Shown: positions 35,980-46,642 of the stretch, piece after piece
Position numbering within the stretch: the first letter of the stretch is position 1
Layout: each line of letters opens with the position of its first letter
NCBI GenBank assembly: GCA_963682025.1
Contig: OY821517.1
Location: forward strand, 97,587,946 to 97,651,945
DNA: 64,000 nt
Direction: 5' to 3'
Source: Cordilura impudica
Lineage: Eukaryota; Arthropoda; Insecta; Diptera; Scathophagidae
The notes under the pieces: generated by a model
What the model saw: only the letters and a program-made list of their open reading frames with translations
Databases searched by the model: none
Told to the model about the DNA's origin: nothing
Program-made: the position numbers and the translations under genes

Positions 35980-36244
35980 TACAGTAAGCGAAATAACTAT
36001 ATGTGCATAGACTGTTTTTTTATGTTTAATTCTCCAAATTTTATTAGTGTAAGTAACGGTAAAATTTTGGTATGAAAATATGTTGACGATTGTATTAGTA
36101 ATTCGCTCTCTCAATAGTACCGTTATCAGAAAGTGTTCTTAATTTTAACTTCTTTGCCAATAGAAATAATTATATGCGCAAAATTAAAATTTTATTTTAT
36201 TTCAATCCTAGTTAACAAGATACATAAAAATAATTCTTTATTTT

Positions 36245-36765
36245 TGTAAGCTTATATTATATAGCAATAGCGGCGCAGGAAAGCTTCGTCCAGTTCAGCC
36301 CATTCTTCTAGAAGTTCTACATATCGCTCAGCATTCATTTTATTTGAAACAAAGCAAATGTTGCTCCTTCCACGATACCCAAATGCGGCCCACAATATAA
36401 CAGACCCTTAGATCCTGCCAACTCATTTGGCAACTCATCGTCTCAAACTTTGTATGCTTCTGCGAATTCCATTCCATTAACATTGTGTTTCTTCTATAGT
36501 CTTGGTTCGGGCAATCGTTTTCGATATAGAAGATGATCACTGGTGCTTAATCTCTTCTTTTGGCTACATTTAGACCCAACTGATGCTTTATCTGTTCAGC
36601 ACTCATGCTTTATAAAGCAGCTAAGCGATCAATTTCCCTTTTGCCTCTATCGTCAACAGTTGGCTTGCGACCATTTCGTTTGGTACAACCATAATTCATG
36701 GGATTTTTCAGAAAGTTTGTTATTGTATTTCTATATCTCTTATTCCTCTCCGATATTGTTTTAAC
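36245..36765 (-). pseudogene. Tc1-like transposase relic
   Basis: On the minus strand, CTKRNGRKPTVDDRGKREID near 36690-36640 resembles the linker after the Tc1 DNA-binding domain, followed by SAEQIKHQLGLN. Later NVNGMEFAEAYK and, near 36400-36310, LLYCGPHLGIVEGATFAL and MNAERYVELLEEW match the central and later Tc1 blocks. The SDE and PDLNPIE motifs are missing. Shifts and stops throughout. Confidence 0.6.
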
Positions 36766-38390
36766 ATTTTAACCCAGTTTCGTACAAAATTTAAATTTGA
36801 ATCTGTTCAGATTCACTCAATGTTCATCCACGATGCATATTTCTCTATATCAAATGGTAGAGTTATAAAAACTCGTTTTACTTAATATAAAATCATTGAA
36901 TTTTACCTCTCTGTTAGCTCCACCGATTCAATACTCAAAATTATAATTAAATAATTCTCTAAACCTTGCATTTGTACGGTTAAAAATCAATGCACATATA
37001 ATTATTTCTATTGACAATGAAGTGGCAACAAAGAAAACGTTCTGATAACGATACTATTGAGTGAGCGATATACTAACATAATTTAACACAACAATGTGCA
37101 GAGAATCGTCAACATTTTTGTATACCTAAATTTTACCGCTAGTTGCATTTTAAAAATATGGACAGATAAATATGTTAAAACAGTATATGCACATTAGGGT
37201 GGCCCCCAATAAAAGAAGTGTTCAAACTCTCGGTCCCACACCCTAGAAATATGCGAATAGCAAAAAAATGAGAAATACAAAGTTTTGGGCCAATCAAAAA
37301 ACGCGATTGAAAATTTCAATTTCAATTTAAAAATTTTAATCGCACACTAAATCATCATTAAATACACCAAAATAAATAGAATTAATTTTATATTTGATAT
37401 TAGTTTGAATAAATTATCTTTTATTAGCTTTGGGTTATTCGTGGGTCTTATTATTTTATTTAGAAATATATAGATAGTTTTTATACATAAAATAATTTTA
37501 TAACAAAACTTGTTAAAACTTGTTTTAATTAAATTATATATTCGCGAGCAATAAACAGATAGTTGCACCAAAGATATATCACAATGGACCATTTTGATCC
37601 CAGGAGCACTAAAGTGTTAAATAAATAAAAATTAACCGAATTGTTTTTCTTAAATTCGAAATAGTGGTTTAATCGAGTTTAATAGTAAAACTCGTTTTCG
37701 GAATTTTTATTTAAAAATATCTTAAAATCCAAAGCTGGCCTTGGCAAATAATAGGTTAACGTTCTCGAATTTAACCCAAATTTTTGGAAAGGAAGTTCTA
37801 CACATTTGGTTATTATATTTTAAACATCTCATCTTAAAATTCAACAGCACTTACAAAATATTTGAATTTTTTGAATAAATTGTCTTTTATAAGCTTGGGG
37901 ACATATGTGACCCCAATTCCAAAAGGGTTAATGGGGTCATAACCCTAGACCGTTAATATAAAAGGCAACATTTAGAAGTAGAAAAGCGATGGATTTTTGA
38001 TACGAAATATTTAGAAATAGTACATTTAAAGAATATTTTACAAACATCCCATTTTTCTCGAAATCCGCAAAAATTAAATCCTTGTCAAAAAAATTCTGCC
38101 TTCGGGATTTCCCTAAAAATTCCCACAGTTAATTCGTAACATGCATTTAACAAAACCTTAAAGAGCTAGATCAATTTTTGCATTTTTGTTAAAGAAAATT
38201 TTTCAAAAATTTAAAAAGGAGTTTTCAAAATTTTATCAAAAAAATTTTCCAATTTCGGTCTCTATGCTTAATAGGTTAACAACGTGGTAATAAAACAATA
38301 CTTTATATATGAGTACTTACAGGTATCGAGACTAAAACAAAATGTTGGCTTTAACCCTAGTTTACATCACGAAAAAAAGTAAACAAACCT

Positions 38391-38418
38391 AACATGGGGT
38401 GCATTCGCACCCCATGTT
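38391..38418. repeat. Perfect 12-bp-arm hairpin near piggyBac left end
   Basis: AACATGGGGTGC, a 4-nt loop ATTC, then the exact complement. It lies 36 bp inside the left end and may be an internal inverted repeat for transposase binding or a relic of fold-back; no counterpart is obvious at the right end. Confidence 0.7.
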
Positions 38419-38420
38419 CT

Positions 38421-38500
38421 TTTTGCATGGCAACTAGAAACAACAGTAATATGCATTCGCATTCCACGCTGTTTTTTGCATTGCAACTAGAAACAACAGT
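38421..38500 (+). repeat. 27-bp direct repeat in piggyBac 5' region
   Basis: TTTTGCATGGCAACTAGAAA and the next seven bases (38421-38447) recur at 38474-38500 with one mismatch, at a 53-bp period. It lies upstream of the first splice donor and may belong to the promoter or to a subterminal binding region. Confidence 0.7.
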
Positions 38501-38594
38501 TAGTTGTTAGCTACTGTATTGTTCAGACGTTTCTCTGTGCGTAAACATAATAAAATTATTAGTAGCAGTAAAAAAAGTTGTGAAAAGTGACAAA

Positions 38595-40708
38595 AGTAAG
38601 TATTAATTATAACTGTTACTTTTATTCTATTTTTTATGGAATATATTTGGAATTTACCTATTTTTTTTTGTTATTTTAAGTGTCGGATAGACAACTAAGA
38701 CGTTTAAATACCGGTAATGAGTATGAAAGAGAGGAAGCACTGAGGGAATTGTGGGGAGCGGACTCTGATGAAGGTGAAAATTATGACCCTTTCGATGTTG
38801 GCGGTGATGACGAAGATAATGATTCAGATTATGTGGCAGAAAATGAAGTCGAAGACTGTGAGTTTTTATTTGTTTTTATTCAAATGAATTTATTCGATTT
38901 ATATTGCAGCTGAATATGGGGACATTGATGAAGATGTAGCAGAGGCAATAGGTCCAATAGAAAATTTGCCTGAACCAGATGAGTTCCTAGCAAATGAAGA
39001 GCCTATTGTGAATGTAACATCAAAGGAGGAATATTTTGTATCTGCCAGTGGACGGATTTGGATGAAAGAGCCCGAGATATCGGTAATGTCTCGTATTCAA
39101 GGGAGTAATATATTGAGACCTGGTGGACCTATTGGCCCTGCTGCTAATTTGAAAAATGAGTCTCTTCTCGGTATTTTCAATCGAATTTTCAATACGAAAA
39201 TAAAAAATGAAATCATCAAATACACAAACGAAAAGGCCAACGATGTTTACATGAAATTGAATATAAATAGAGCACCACAACGTGCTTGGAAGCCATTGAC
39301 ATTAAACGAGCTAAATGCATATTTTGGAATATTGTTATATATTGGGGCAATGCGAGGCGGCCATCGTCGTTTGCGTACATTGTGGCACCCCATCACAGGA
39401 CATACAATCCTTCGTGCTGTGATGAATTATACACGCTTTGAAATAATAAATACCTTCCTTCGTTTCGATGATTCAATTGGTCGCCGTGGGCAGAATGCAG
39501 CCGATCGAAACATTTTACAGCCGGTCCAAATTTTACTGACTGAAATGAATGAAACTTTGTCTGCAAACTATATTCCATCTGCAAATCTTACAATCGATGA
39601 GCAATTGAAAGGATTCCGTGGTCGCTGTAAGTTTCGGCAGTACATGCCAAGTAAGCCAGCTAAATATGGACTGAAGTTCTGGTGGATGAACGATAGTTCA
39701 ACGGGTTATCCACTGAAGTTTGCAATATACACTGGCAGCGCTGATCAAAGTTCTGGGTTTGGACGTGGATATGATGTTGTGATGTCGTTGATTTCAAAAT
39801 ACTACTACAATGGGCGAAATTTGACAATAGATAATTTTTTCACATCCGTTGAATTAGCAAGGCAGTTGCTCCACAAAAAAATTACTATTCTTGGCACCAT
39901 TCGAAAAAATAAAAGAGATGTCCCAAAACAATTTGTCGTCAAAGAGCTTCTTGATAATAATAACGAGCCCATCAAAGTAAACAATCGAAAGCAATATCGT
40001 CCAACTCAATCATCCATATTTGGCTTTTCTGACAAAATGGCGTTGGTTTCTTATGTTCCAAAACCAAACAAACAAGTCGTTTTGTTATCAACGCAACATA
40101 ATCGCGATAAAGGCATTTCTGGTTATCAAAACAAACCTAATATGATTATAGATTATAACCAAACAAAAGGTGGCGTTGATGTGTTTGACCAAATGGTTTC
40201 AACTTATTCTTGCTCACGTCAAACTCGACGCTGGCGAATGGTTATTTTCTATAATTTATTGGACGTAGCAGCCTTAGCAACAGTCATTATTTATCGCCAC
40301 TCCAATCCGCCAACAAAAAACAAAAAGTTATACAGGAATGACAAATTGGTTGAACTGGCAGAAGAGCTGATGGAATCAGAACTGGACGACCGTGCGCACA
40401 TTTCAAGACGGAACACAATAAGTAAATTAAGCATGGATGCACTAAAAATTATGGGGAGAGTTTCCCAGGTTGTACGCGAAGTTGATGAGAAACTTCCACG
40501 AAAGCAGGTAATAACTTGAATGATAATAGAGTTGAATTGTTTTTAGAACTAAATCTTTTATTTTTAGGCCAGATGCCATCTTTGCCCCAGGAAGGATGAC
40601 AAGAAGACTAAAACCACATGCGATGTTTGTGGAAAAAATTGCTGTCCTCGCCACCGCAACGACATTTGCGTCGGATGTCTTCCAGAATTACCTAACATAC
40701 AAAAGTAA
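38595..40708 (+). CDS. piggyBac transposase with split start codon and C-terminal Cys-rich exon
   Basis: Excises and inserts the element at TTAA. Coding exons are the single A at 38595, then 38681-38857, 38910-40507 and 40568-40708; together 1917 nt, 638 residues, in frame. The first intron (38596-38680, GTAAGT...TTTTAAG) divides the ATG as A/TG. The acidic N-terminus (EGENYDPFDVGGDDEDND) is typical. Catalytic Asp289 lies in LTIDEQL, Asp367 in LTIDNFF and Asp483 in KGGVDVFDQM; the 78-residue first spacing equals that of Trichoplusia piggyBac. The last exon gives ARCHLCPRKDD and CDVCGKNCCPRHRNDICVGC, the zinc-binding tail that recognises the element ends. Without the third intron the frame would stop at 40519 and lose this domain. 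It appears intact. Confidence 0.9.
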
Positions 40709-40784
40709 TTTCTCATTTATTTTTCACTTGTTTTTTTTTGTCGATTTTCAATGTTCTGATGAACCCTATTCAATTGAAAAAATC

Positions 40785-40790
40785 AATAAA
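40785..40790 (+). terminator. Polyadenylation signal AATAAA of piggyBac transposase
   Basis: AATAAA about 77 nt after the TAA stop at 40706-40708 and inside the element; the expected position for transcript cleavage shortly afterwards. Confidence 0.6.
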
Positions 40791-41444
40791 GAATTTCAGT
40801 AAATGGTAAAAAGTGAGATTTTTCTACTTGACATGGTGGGGTTTTTTGAAAAACAATTTTTAAAAAAATTAGAGAGATCCCATGGATCGAAAAAACGCTA
40901 GAAATGGAAAGAAAAATAAATTTCGTTCACTGATTTTTTATCCCAGCCAAAAAAAAATTAAAAACAAAAAATGTATGAGCGTACAAAGTAGCGTTGGATG
41001 TGTACTAGGGTTAATTAATTTCTTCAAGTTGAAAAGTGCCATCAATTTCATGATCTAGTTTTTTTTTTTGGCACAAAAGTGGTCTAAGGCATTTGCTATT
41101 TCGTGGCGAGTTTTTGTTCTATTTTGAAGTTTTACAGCTTTTTGAAAGATAATTTAATACTGATCCCGTATTATGTAACAGTTTGTCGGAAAAATTAAAG
41201 TATAGAACGAAATTTTCGTAAAATCTGAAAGAAAGTCATATTTTGCCCATATAAAACGAACTTGAAATTTTCAATCTAGTTGAGTCACCTCTAAATGTTT
41301 TTTGATTGGCACAAAACTATGTATATCTCATTTTTTTTGCTACTCGCATATTTCTAGGGGGTGGGGCCGAGAGTTTAAATACTTTTTTTTCTCTATATAA
41401 TGAAGGGAAACCCAAATGCACATATAGTTATTTCGCTTACTGTA

Positions 41445-42880
41445 GAAGAAATAAACAACATTATTAACATAAATACAAAAAATCATAATCATTTTCCAAA
41501 TCCCAAAAGAAAATAAAAATAAAATACAGCTGTAAAAAAACGATTCAATAAGCTGCGATTCTATAAGTGATTTTCATTATTTCGTTTTTGGTTCATTTTC
41601 TATTTAAATTTGTTTCCATTTGTTATTATTTTATCTTTTTTTTTTTTTGTTTTGTTATTGGACTTGTACCATTGGTTTTTTTTTATTTTTGTGTTAAAAG
41701 TAATCCTTTGGGTGTTGACTACGACCAAAAGAATCATAGCAATTTTCTGTTGAATGGTAAAATTGTTGGAATCAGTCAAATATTTTAAATTTTGCATTTT
41801 TCATTAATTCTTGTTTTCTTATTTTTTTGTTAAGCTCAAAAAAAAAGAAAGAAAAGAAACACATTTAAAATGTCCAAGCTGTTTTAAGCCATAAAATTCA
41901 TTTGTAACAACATTAAATATTGATATACATATTTGTATAATTTTGTGTAGTGTAGTTTGTATTGCATTCTTTTATCTACATAAAACTGCCTGTCAAAGGT
42001 ATCATCAGTTGAAAGTCAAACCATTTAAAGAGTCAAATATTGTCAAATATTGAAAAAAAAACTAGACAAGAAATTAAATATAAATTAAATAACGGGTGTT
42101 AAGAGATGGCAGATATATAATCATGAGAAATTTGTATAAAACGAGCTGATCAACGAGAGATACATCTTCTGCCCTGTTACCGCCAAAATATCCCCTATTA
42201 TCCTTATCTGTCCTGAACATTAGAACTAAATATTTTGTCCTACATATCACAGTGGAGCCAATGATCAGCTTTTGAGGCTACAAATCATACAGAACATCTA
42301 CAACTTTCAAATTTCGTACAGATGATAGTAATGAGTTCTTAAGTTTTCAGTAACAAATTTAAGTCAATCGGGCAATGCCACGCCCATTTCCAGTAGGTGG
42401 ATTAAAGTTATACTGCGGTTGAAGATCACTGGGAAATGATAAATTTCTGACTTTCAAGTAGGTCACTACAAATGCTCACCAAAGACTTTAGTAACTATTT
42501 CAAGTCAATCCGACATCTAGCGACAGGAAATGTATGCACGGCGGGTCCAGAAATTTAGCGAAAATTAGATCATTCTGTCCAAGATAAAATTTATTTAGCA
42601 ACTTACTTTAAATCACAAAATAATTCATATTAATACATTTCAGAAAATTACTTAAAAGACTAATACATTTCTTGCTGTGTGAGTGTTTACAACATAATGG
42701 GTGTTTGGATTGTATCGTCAATATTTAACCAATTTAATAAGAGAAAATTGAATATATACGTACAAAATATTGTCTTTTGTAATAAATTTTTAATTGAAAA
42801 TTTTCTGTTTCATCAACTTCTTATTCAAAACTAAAATGAAATTAATCCTCTGAATACTCTTCAGAATCTGAAATATCTTT
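41445..42880. other. AT-rich spacer
   Basis: No gene recognised. The part from 42080 to 42560, less AT-rich, holds phrases such as CAAGTCAATCGGGCAATGCC and CACGCCCATTTCC, which look like pieces of a decayed dipteran interspersed repeat. Confidence 0.35.
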
Positions 42881-42904
42881 ATATATAGCTGCACTTACGT
42901 ACTT

Positions 42905-44165
42905 AGCAGTTAAAACTCATTGATTTCATGAATTAAGTTTTCTTGGTAAATGCAAACTTCTCTTTTTTGAAAGACGATCTTTCAGATATATACTTGACAA
43001 TAACGGGTCAGAAAAATCCGGGGCAATGTTAAAAATATCCACTATATTATGCTCCCTAAAATTATTTCGTACATGCTCAATGCGGTCCTTTTGATAACAC
43101 TTATTTCTGGCCTTAGAAGCATTTTCAAGCACCTGCGAGAGGTTCGATTGATGGTTGCAATATTGGAGAAGAATGTGCTAAGCTTTTATGCAAGGTCGCC
43201 GATATTGGGTAACATTCGTAACATCGTAAAACATATATTCTGAGTTAATTGTGAATTATATGCAAGTGTTTTAAAAGTTCGATAGAAAAAGCTTTTCGAG
43301 CCATATTGTCGCCTTTCGTGTAGCCGCTCCCATTACTTTTCGGCTTATGGACATGCAGGGCCATTTCTTGGCAAAATTGTTCCTGTATTTCACCCCTTGT
43401 CTTTAGCATAAAAAGTTTGTCCTCAGCTCTCCGAATTTTTCATTTTTTAATATTAAGTCTATATGAAAGATTAAGGAAAAATTCAAGACATCAAATCCAG
43501 GCAGGTAAAGGGCTTATACTATATTCATTTGATTTTGGCTGAAGCACCGATGAAATTAAATCTTTTACCGATAAAAAACTGTTTCGGATTTCCAACACAT
43601 ATCGGACACGACTGAGTACTCCGTTTTTCCTTAAGTACGTTCAACACTTTTTCATCAACTAAATTCATAATAATCTCAAACTTTACAGTAATCTTTTTTT
43701 CGTTTACCATAGGCTTCAGATTTGATATTTGAACATCCAGATTTGTTTTTTCTTTCAATATATGTTCTTCGGTTTACAAAAAGGGAGTTATTTAAACTTC
43801 CAGAGCATTGCTGTTAAATATTTGTTTAAATGCAGTTTATCCTGTGGAGCCATCGAAACAGTAACCAAGAACCAAATTGTCTTCACTTCAGAATTTCGCA
43901 TCAGAATTTCTGACTGGTATGAAAAAATTCTGTTTGCTGATGAATCCGTTTTCGGTACTCTATCGGGTCGGCATCCCAACTTGTTCTTTTGAATTTTTTG
44001 TAACTGGAGAAAATATCCCAGTTTTATTACTTATTCACCTCTCTTATGATAGCTTACTATTGCCTTGTTAAACTATTGTCACTATTATTAAGCAAAAAGC
44101 TTAATGCTTCTTTAGGAGGGAGCGGTAATTGCATTTTATCGTTAGAAGTTATTTTTTTCTCATTT
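42905..44165 (-). pseudogene. Degraded Transib transposase of a second lineage
   Basis: RAG1/Transib blocks in order on the minus strand. Near 44150-44000: PPKEALSFLLN and FSSYKKFKR. Near 43650: NLVDEKVLNVL with the second catalytic Asp. Near 43600: SCPICVGNPKQF with the CxxC zinc pair. Near 43490-43440: SISPLPAWI, then LEFFLNLSYRLNIKK. Near 43400-43280: IQEQFCQEM, PKSNGSGYTKGDNMARKAF. At 43132-42926: LENASKARNKCYQKDR and DIFNIAPDFSDPLLSSI. The first catalytic Asp region is unreadable and the catalytic Glu is replaced by Lys (SKARNK against QEARNK in the intact copy). Stops and shifts are present. The sequence differs clearly from the 17-19 kb copy. Confidence 0.75.
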
Positions 44166-44280
44166 TAGTTGGTTGAAATGAAAATGAAGCAACTTTCTTT
44201 AAAATAAAAAGCTAATAATTTTCTTTTGATAAATAGAAATAGAAGCAACCTGAATCAATAGCTTGGTATTATTTCATTGT

Positions 44281-45045
44281 GGTTTGGGTATAATGACTTT
44301 GTGCTGCTGTTTGTAACAACCAAAAATATTTGACCTAGACCCATCTTTAATTATACCGATCGAATCAGAATCACTTTCTGAGTTGATTTAACAATGTCCG
44401 TCCGTCCCTCCGTCCGTCCGTCTGTGTGTCCATGTAAACCTTGTAATCAAACTGCAGGTCGCAAATATGAATATATTTTGATGAAATTTGGTATATAAGC
44501 TTCTACCGGCCATGGAATGAACGCTATTGAAATTGGTGAGAATCGGTCCATGTTCAGACCTAGCCCCCATACAAATTACCCATATGAAATCGACATAAAT
44601 TGCCATAAGATCCAAATTGTCATATAGATCTTACTCAAATTGGGTTTGTGTGCGTTCATTACACCCATTAATGAGTAGTCCAAAAATGATCCCTTTGACC
44701 CCATATAGAGCTGCTTCCCGATCTTCACTTAAATCTATTAAAAAACAAAAATATTGCACTGATTCTTCTCAAATTTTGTTTGTATATATTTTTGCAAAAT
44801 ACAAGAGACTTTACCAAACATGATCAGGATCGGTCCATTTTTGGACCAAGTCCCTATATAGATATAGCATCCGATATGAACTTTTTCATATCTGCAGCCA
44901 AAAAAATTAATAAAAATCCCACTCAAATTTGGTTTTTGCTTATTTTCTATGTCCAGTTAGTTGGGCCTAAGAGATAGGGTCTCTAAACGCATGGTATAGG
45001 GTATCGTATAGTCGGTCTAGACCGACTATAATTTTCTTACTTGTT
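44281..45045 (+). repeat. DINE-like repeat, nearly full-length
   Basis: Opposite orientation to the 16-kb copy, with the palindrome at 45007-45028 and the terminus CTTACTTGTT at 45045. The other end is eroded: the first dozen bases of the usual TATACCCTATACCACTATG are replaced. The core (GTCC)n is near 44397-44420. Confidence 0.85.
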
Positions 45046-45046
45046 A

Positions 45047-45050
<4 letters not shown>

Positions 45051-45077
<27 letters not shown>
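45051..45077. repeat. (TTA)n microsatellite
   Basis: About nine TAT/TTA trinucleotides directly after the DINE hairpin end. Confidence 0.8.
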
Positions 45078-46370
45078 ACATTAATAAATTTATTATTACA
45101 AATAAATAAAAATATAATTTTTCAACATTTCTATAGAAAAGAAGTGATATTTTCCTGAGGTTAACATATTGCGGGTATTACAGTATCGAAGGTATGGAAT
45201 TTTAGTTAGGTATGTTACACACCATCCGAAAGGTTAATTTGACGAGTTTCTCAGTATATGTTTTATTCTTAAGGTTTTAGATACACTTACAAACTAATAT
45301 GAAAAAAATTCAAATTAGTGCATATGTTAAAAGTTGAAATGCGTTGTCTTGAGTTACAAAACTTTTTTTGATAGATATCCCACTAGCATCCCACTAAGCG
45401 ACCAAAAAGCTCTTTTGAGAGACAAAAGCGTTTTTTGGGAAAAAAAGGCAAAAAAAATTTTTGATTTTGCAAAATAAATAAAAAAAAAATTTTTTTTTTT
45501 CTTAAAGATTGAAGAAATAGGTATCTAAACTATTTGGGACAAATTTTGCTAAGAACAATAGTTAAAAAGTTTCATGGATGAGAAGAAATACCTGTTTGGC
45601 CAAAACGTCAAATTTCGACCCCCTCTAGAGAGAGGCCTTGACCGATCTTGTTGAAAAATTGCGACTAAACTACTAACCTTGTTGCAAATTTCATCCCGAT
45701 AGCAAGGCATAGGTTCGAAAGTTGGGTCACTTGACATGAACTGTTGAAAGTACAAACACTTCCTTACAACCACCTCAACGTATGAGTTTAATTGAAGATG
45801 TAAATTTTATTACTCATACGGTGCATTAAAAATGTTAGTTATCTAAAATTTATTCACAAAATTAAAGGTAATGCCATACAGGTGCATCTTTCGCACGATA
45901 AACCATAGTCTTTACGTAAATTATGATAATATATAAATTTTTTATATAAGAAACACGGATGCCAATTGATTCCCTTGAAACGTAAAATTAACAAAATAGC
46001 TTAATGGGATACAAAGTAATGTTCATTTATCTTATGACGTTAAGTTTTCTGACTAAAAATTGCGCATATTATTTACACTTTTGTCAAGAAGTTAGGATTT
46101 TTGTAAATTCGAAATAAAATGCAACCATGTTCTATGCACATATTATTAAACTAAGAGTTGGGACATGTGTTGTAAAAATTTGAAGTGATATCGAAAAAAT
46201 CTTAACACATGTTTCACTTCTTAACTTTTTTCTCATCCCTACTTGAGTTTTGTTATAAACAGGATATATTTAAAAAATATTATAGTAATATTATATTATA
46301 GTTATTATGTTTAATAACAACCATGTTTGTTTGTAGTTAATTTGATTAAATGAATGATAAAATCGAAATA
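45078..46370. other. AT-rich spacer
   Basis: No gene supported. A stretch at 45380-45760 with GGCCTTGACCGATCTTGTTG and CAAATTTCATCCCGATAGCA resembles interspersed-repeat sequence but could not be assigned. Confidence 0.35.
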
Positions 46371-46642
46371 CCCGCTAAAATTATAAAATATTTCCAGCAA
46401 AATGCAACATGGTCATACAACGAGTTGGGCAATAATCAAATCTCTGCTGTCAAATTGTTTCCAATGGTACTCAAAAATATCAGGAGAATTTGATTATTAG
46501 TAGGAAACCTTGCTCGGGAATAAACAAAGGACCACATGATGTTTTTAAGGCCAACAAAGTAGAAACCAACACATCCGGTAGAAAAGCAGCGTGGTTAGCT
46601 CATTACTCGGACTATTTGGTACGAAAAGTTTAAAAATATGCA

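Larger units (their letters stand above)
38355..41010 (+). mobile_element. Complete piggyBac-superfamily transposon
   Basis: Flanked on both sides by TTAA (38351-38354 and 41011-41014), the obligatory piggyBac target. The termini are CCCTAGTTTACATCA and, inverted, CCCTAGTACACATCC, with 12 of 15 matching. It contains one complete four-exon transposase gene with a polyadenylation signal. The element is 2656 bp. Target, terminal CCC and coding capacity agree, and nothing in the gene looks broken. Confidence 0.9.
37195..41415. mobile_element. hAT-type MITE holding a piggyBac
   Basis: Perfect 8-bp duplication ATGCACAT at 37187-37194 and 41416-41423. The ends are TAGGGTGGCCCCC and, inverted, TTGGGTTTCCCTT. 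Subterminal inverted repeats of about 120 bp follow (37225-37322 and 41274-41380), sharing AAACTCTCGG, CCTAGAAATATGCGA, AGTTTTG and CCAATCAAAAAAC. Apart from the piggyBac inside, it has no gene; its own length is about 1.56 kb. An imperfect internal repeat, TTTGAATAAATTRTCTTTTA, occurs near 37407 and 37873. Confidence 0.8.
35982..41442 (-). mobile_element. Tc1-like element with about 210-bp inverted repeats, outermost of a three-level nest
   Basis: Both ends read CAGTAAGCGAAATAACTATA inward and both are flanked by TA (35980-35981 and 41443-41444). The left repeat runs to about 36190. Its partner runs from about 36980 to 37186 and resumes at 41416-41442, because an hAT-type element split it. 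The two arms share GGTAAAATTT, ATGTTGACGATT, ATAGTAYCGTTATCAGAA and CAATAGAAATAATTATATG. The interior has a Tc1-type transposase relic. Confidence 0.8.

Noticed and set aside
38680..38682. GTG start for the piggyBac transposase
   Set aside because: G38680 is the last base of a splice acceptor (TTTTAAG); joining to the upstream exon yields a normal ATG.
43729..43992. Plus-strand frame containing a transposase-like ILFADESVFG
   Set aside because: The opposite strand carries a consistent series of Transib blocks across 1.2 kb; this is most likely its shadow.
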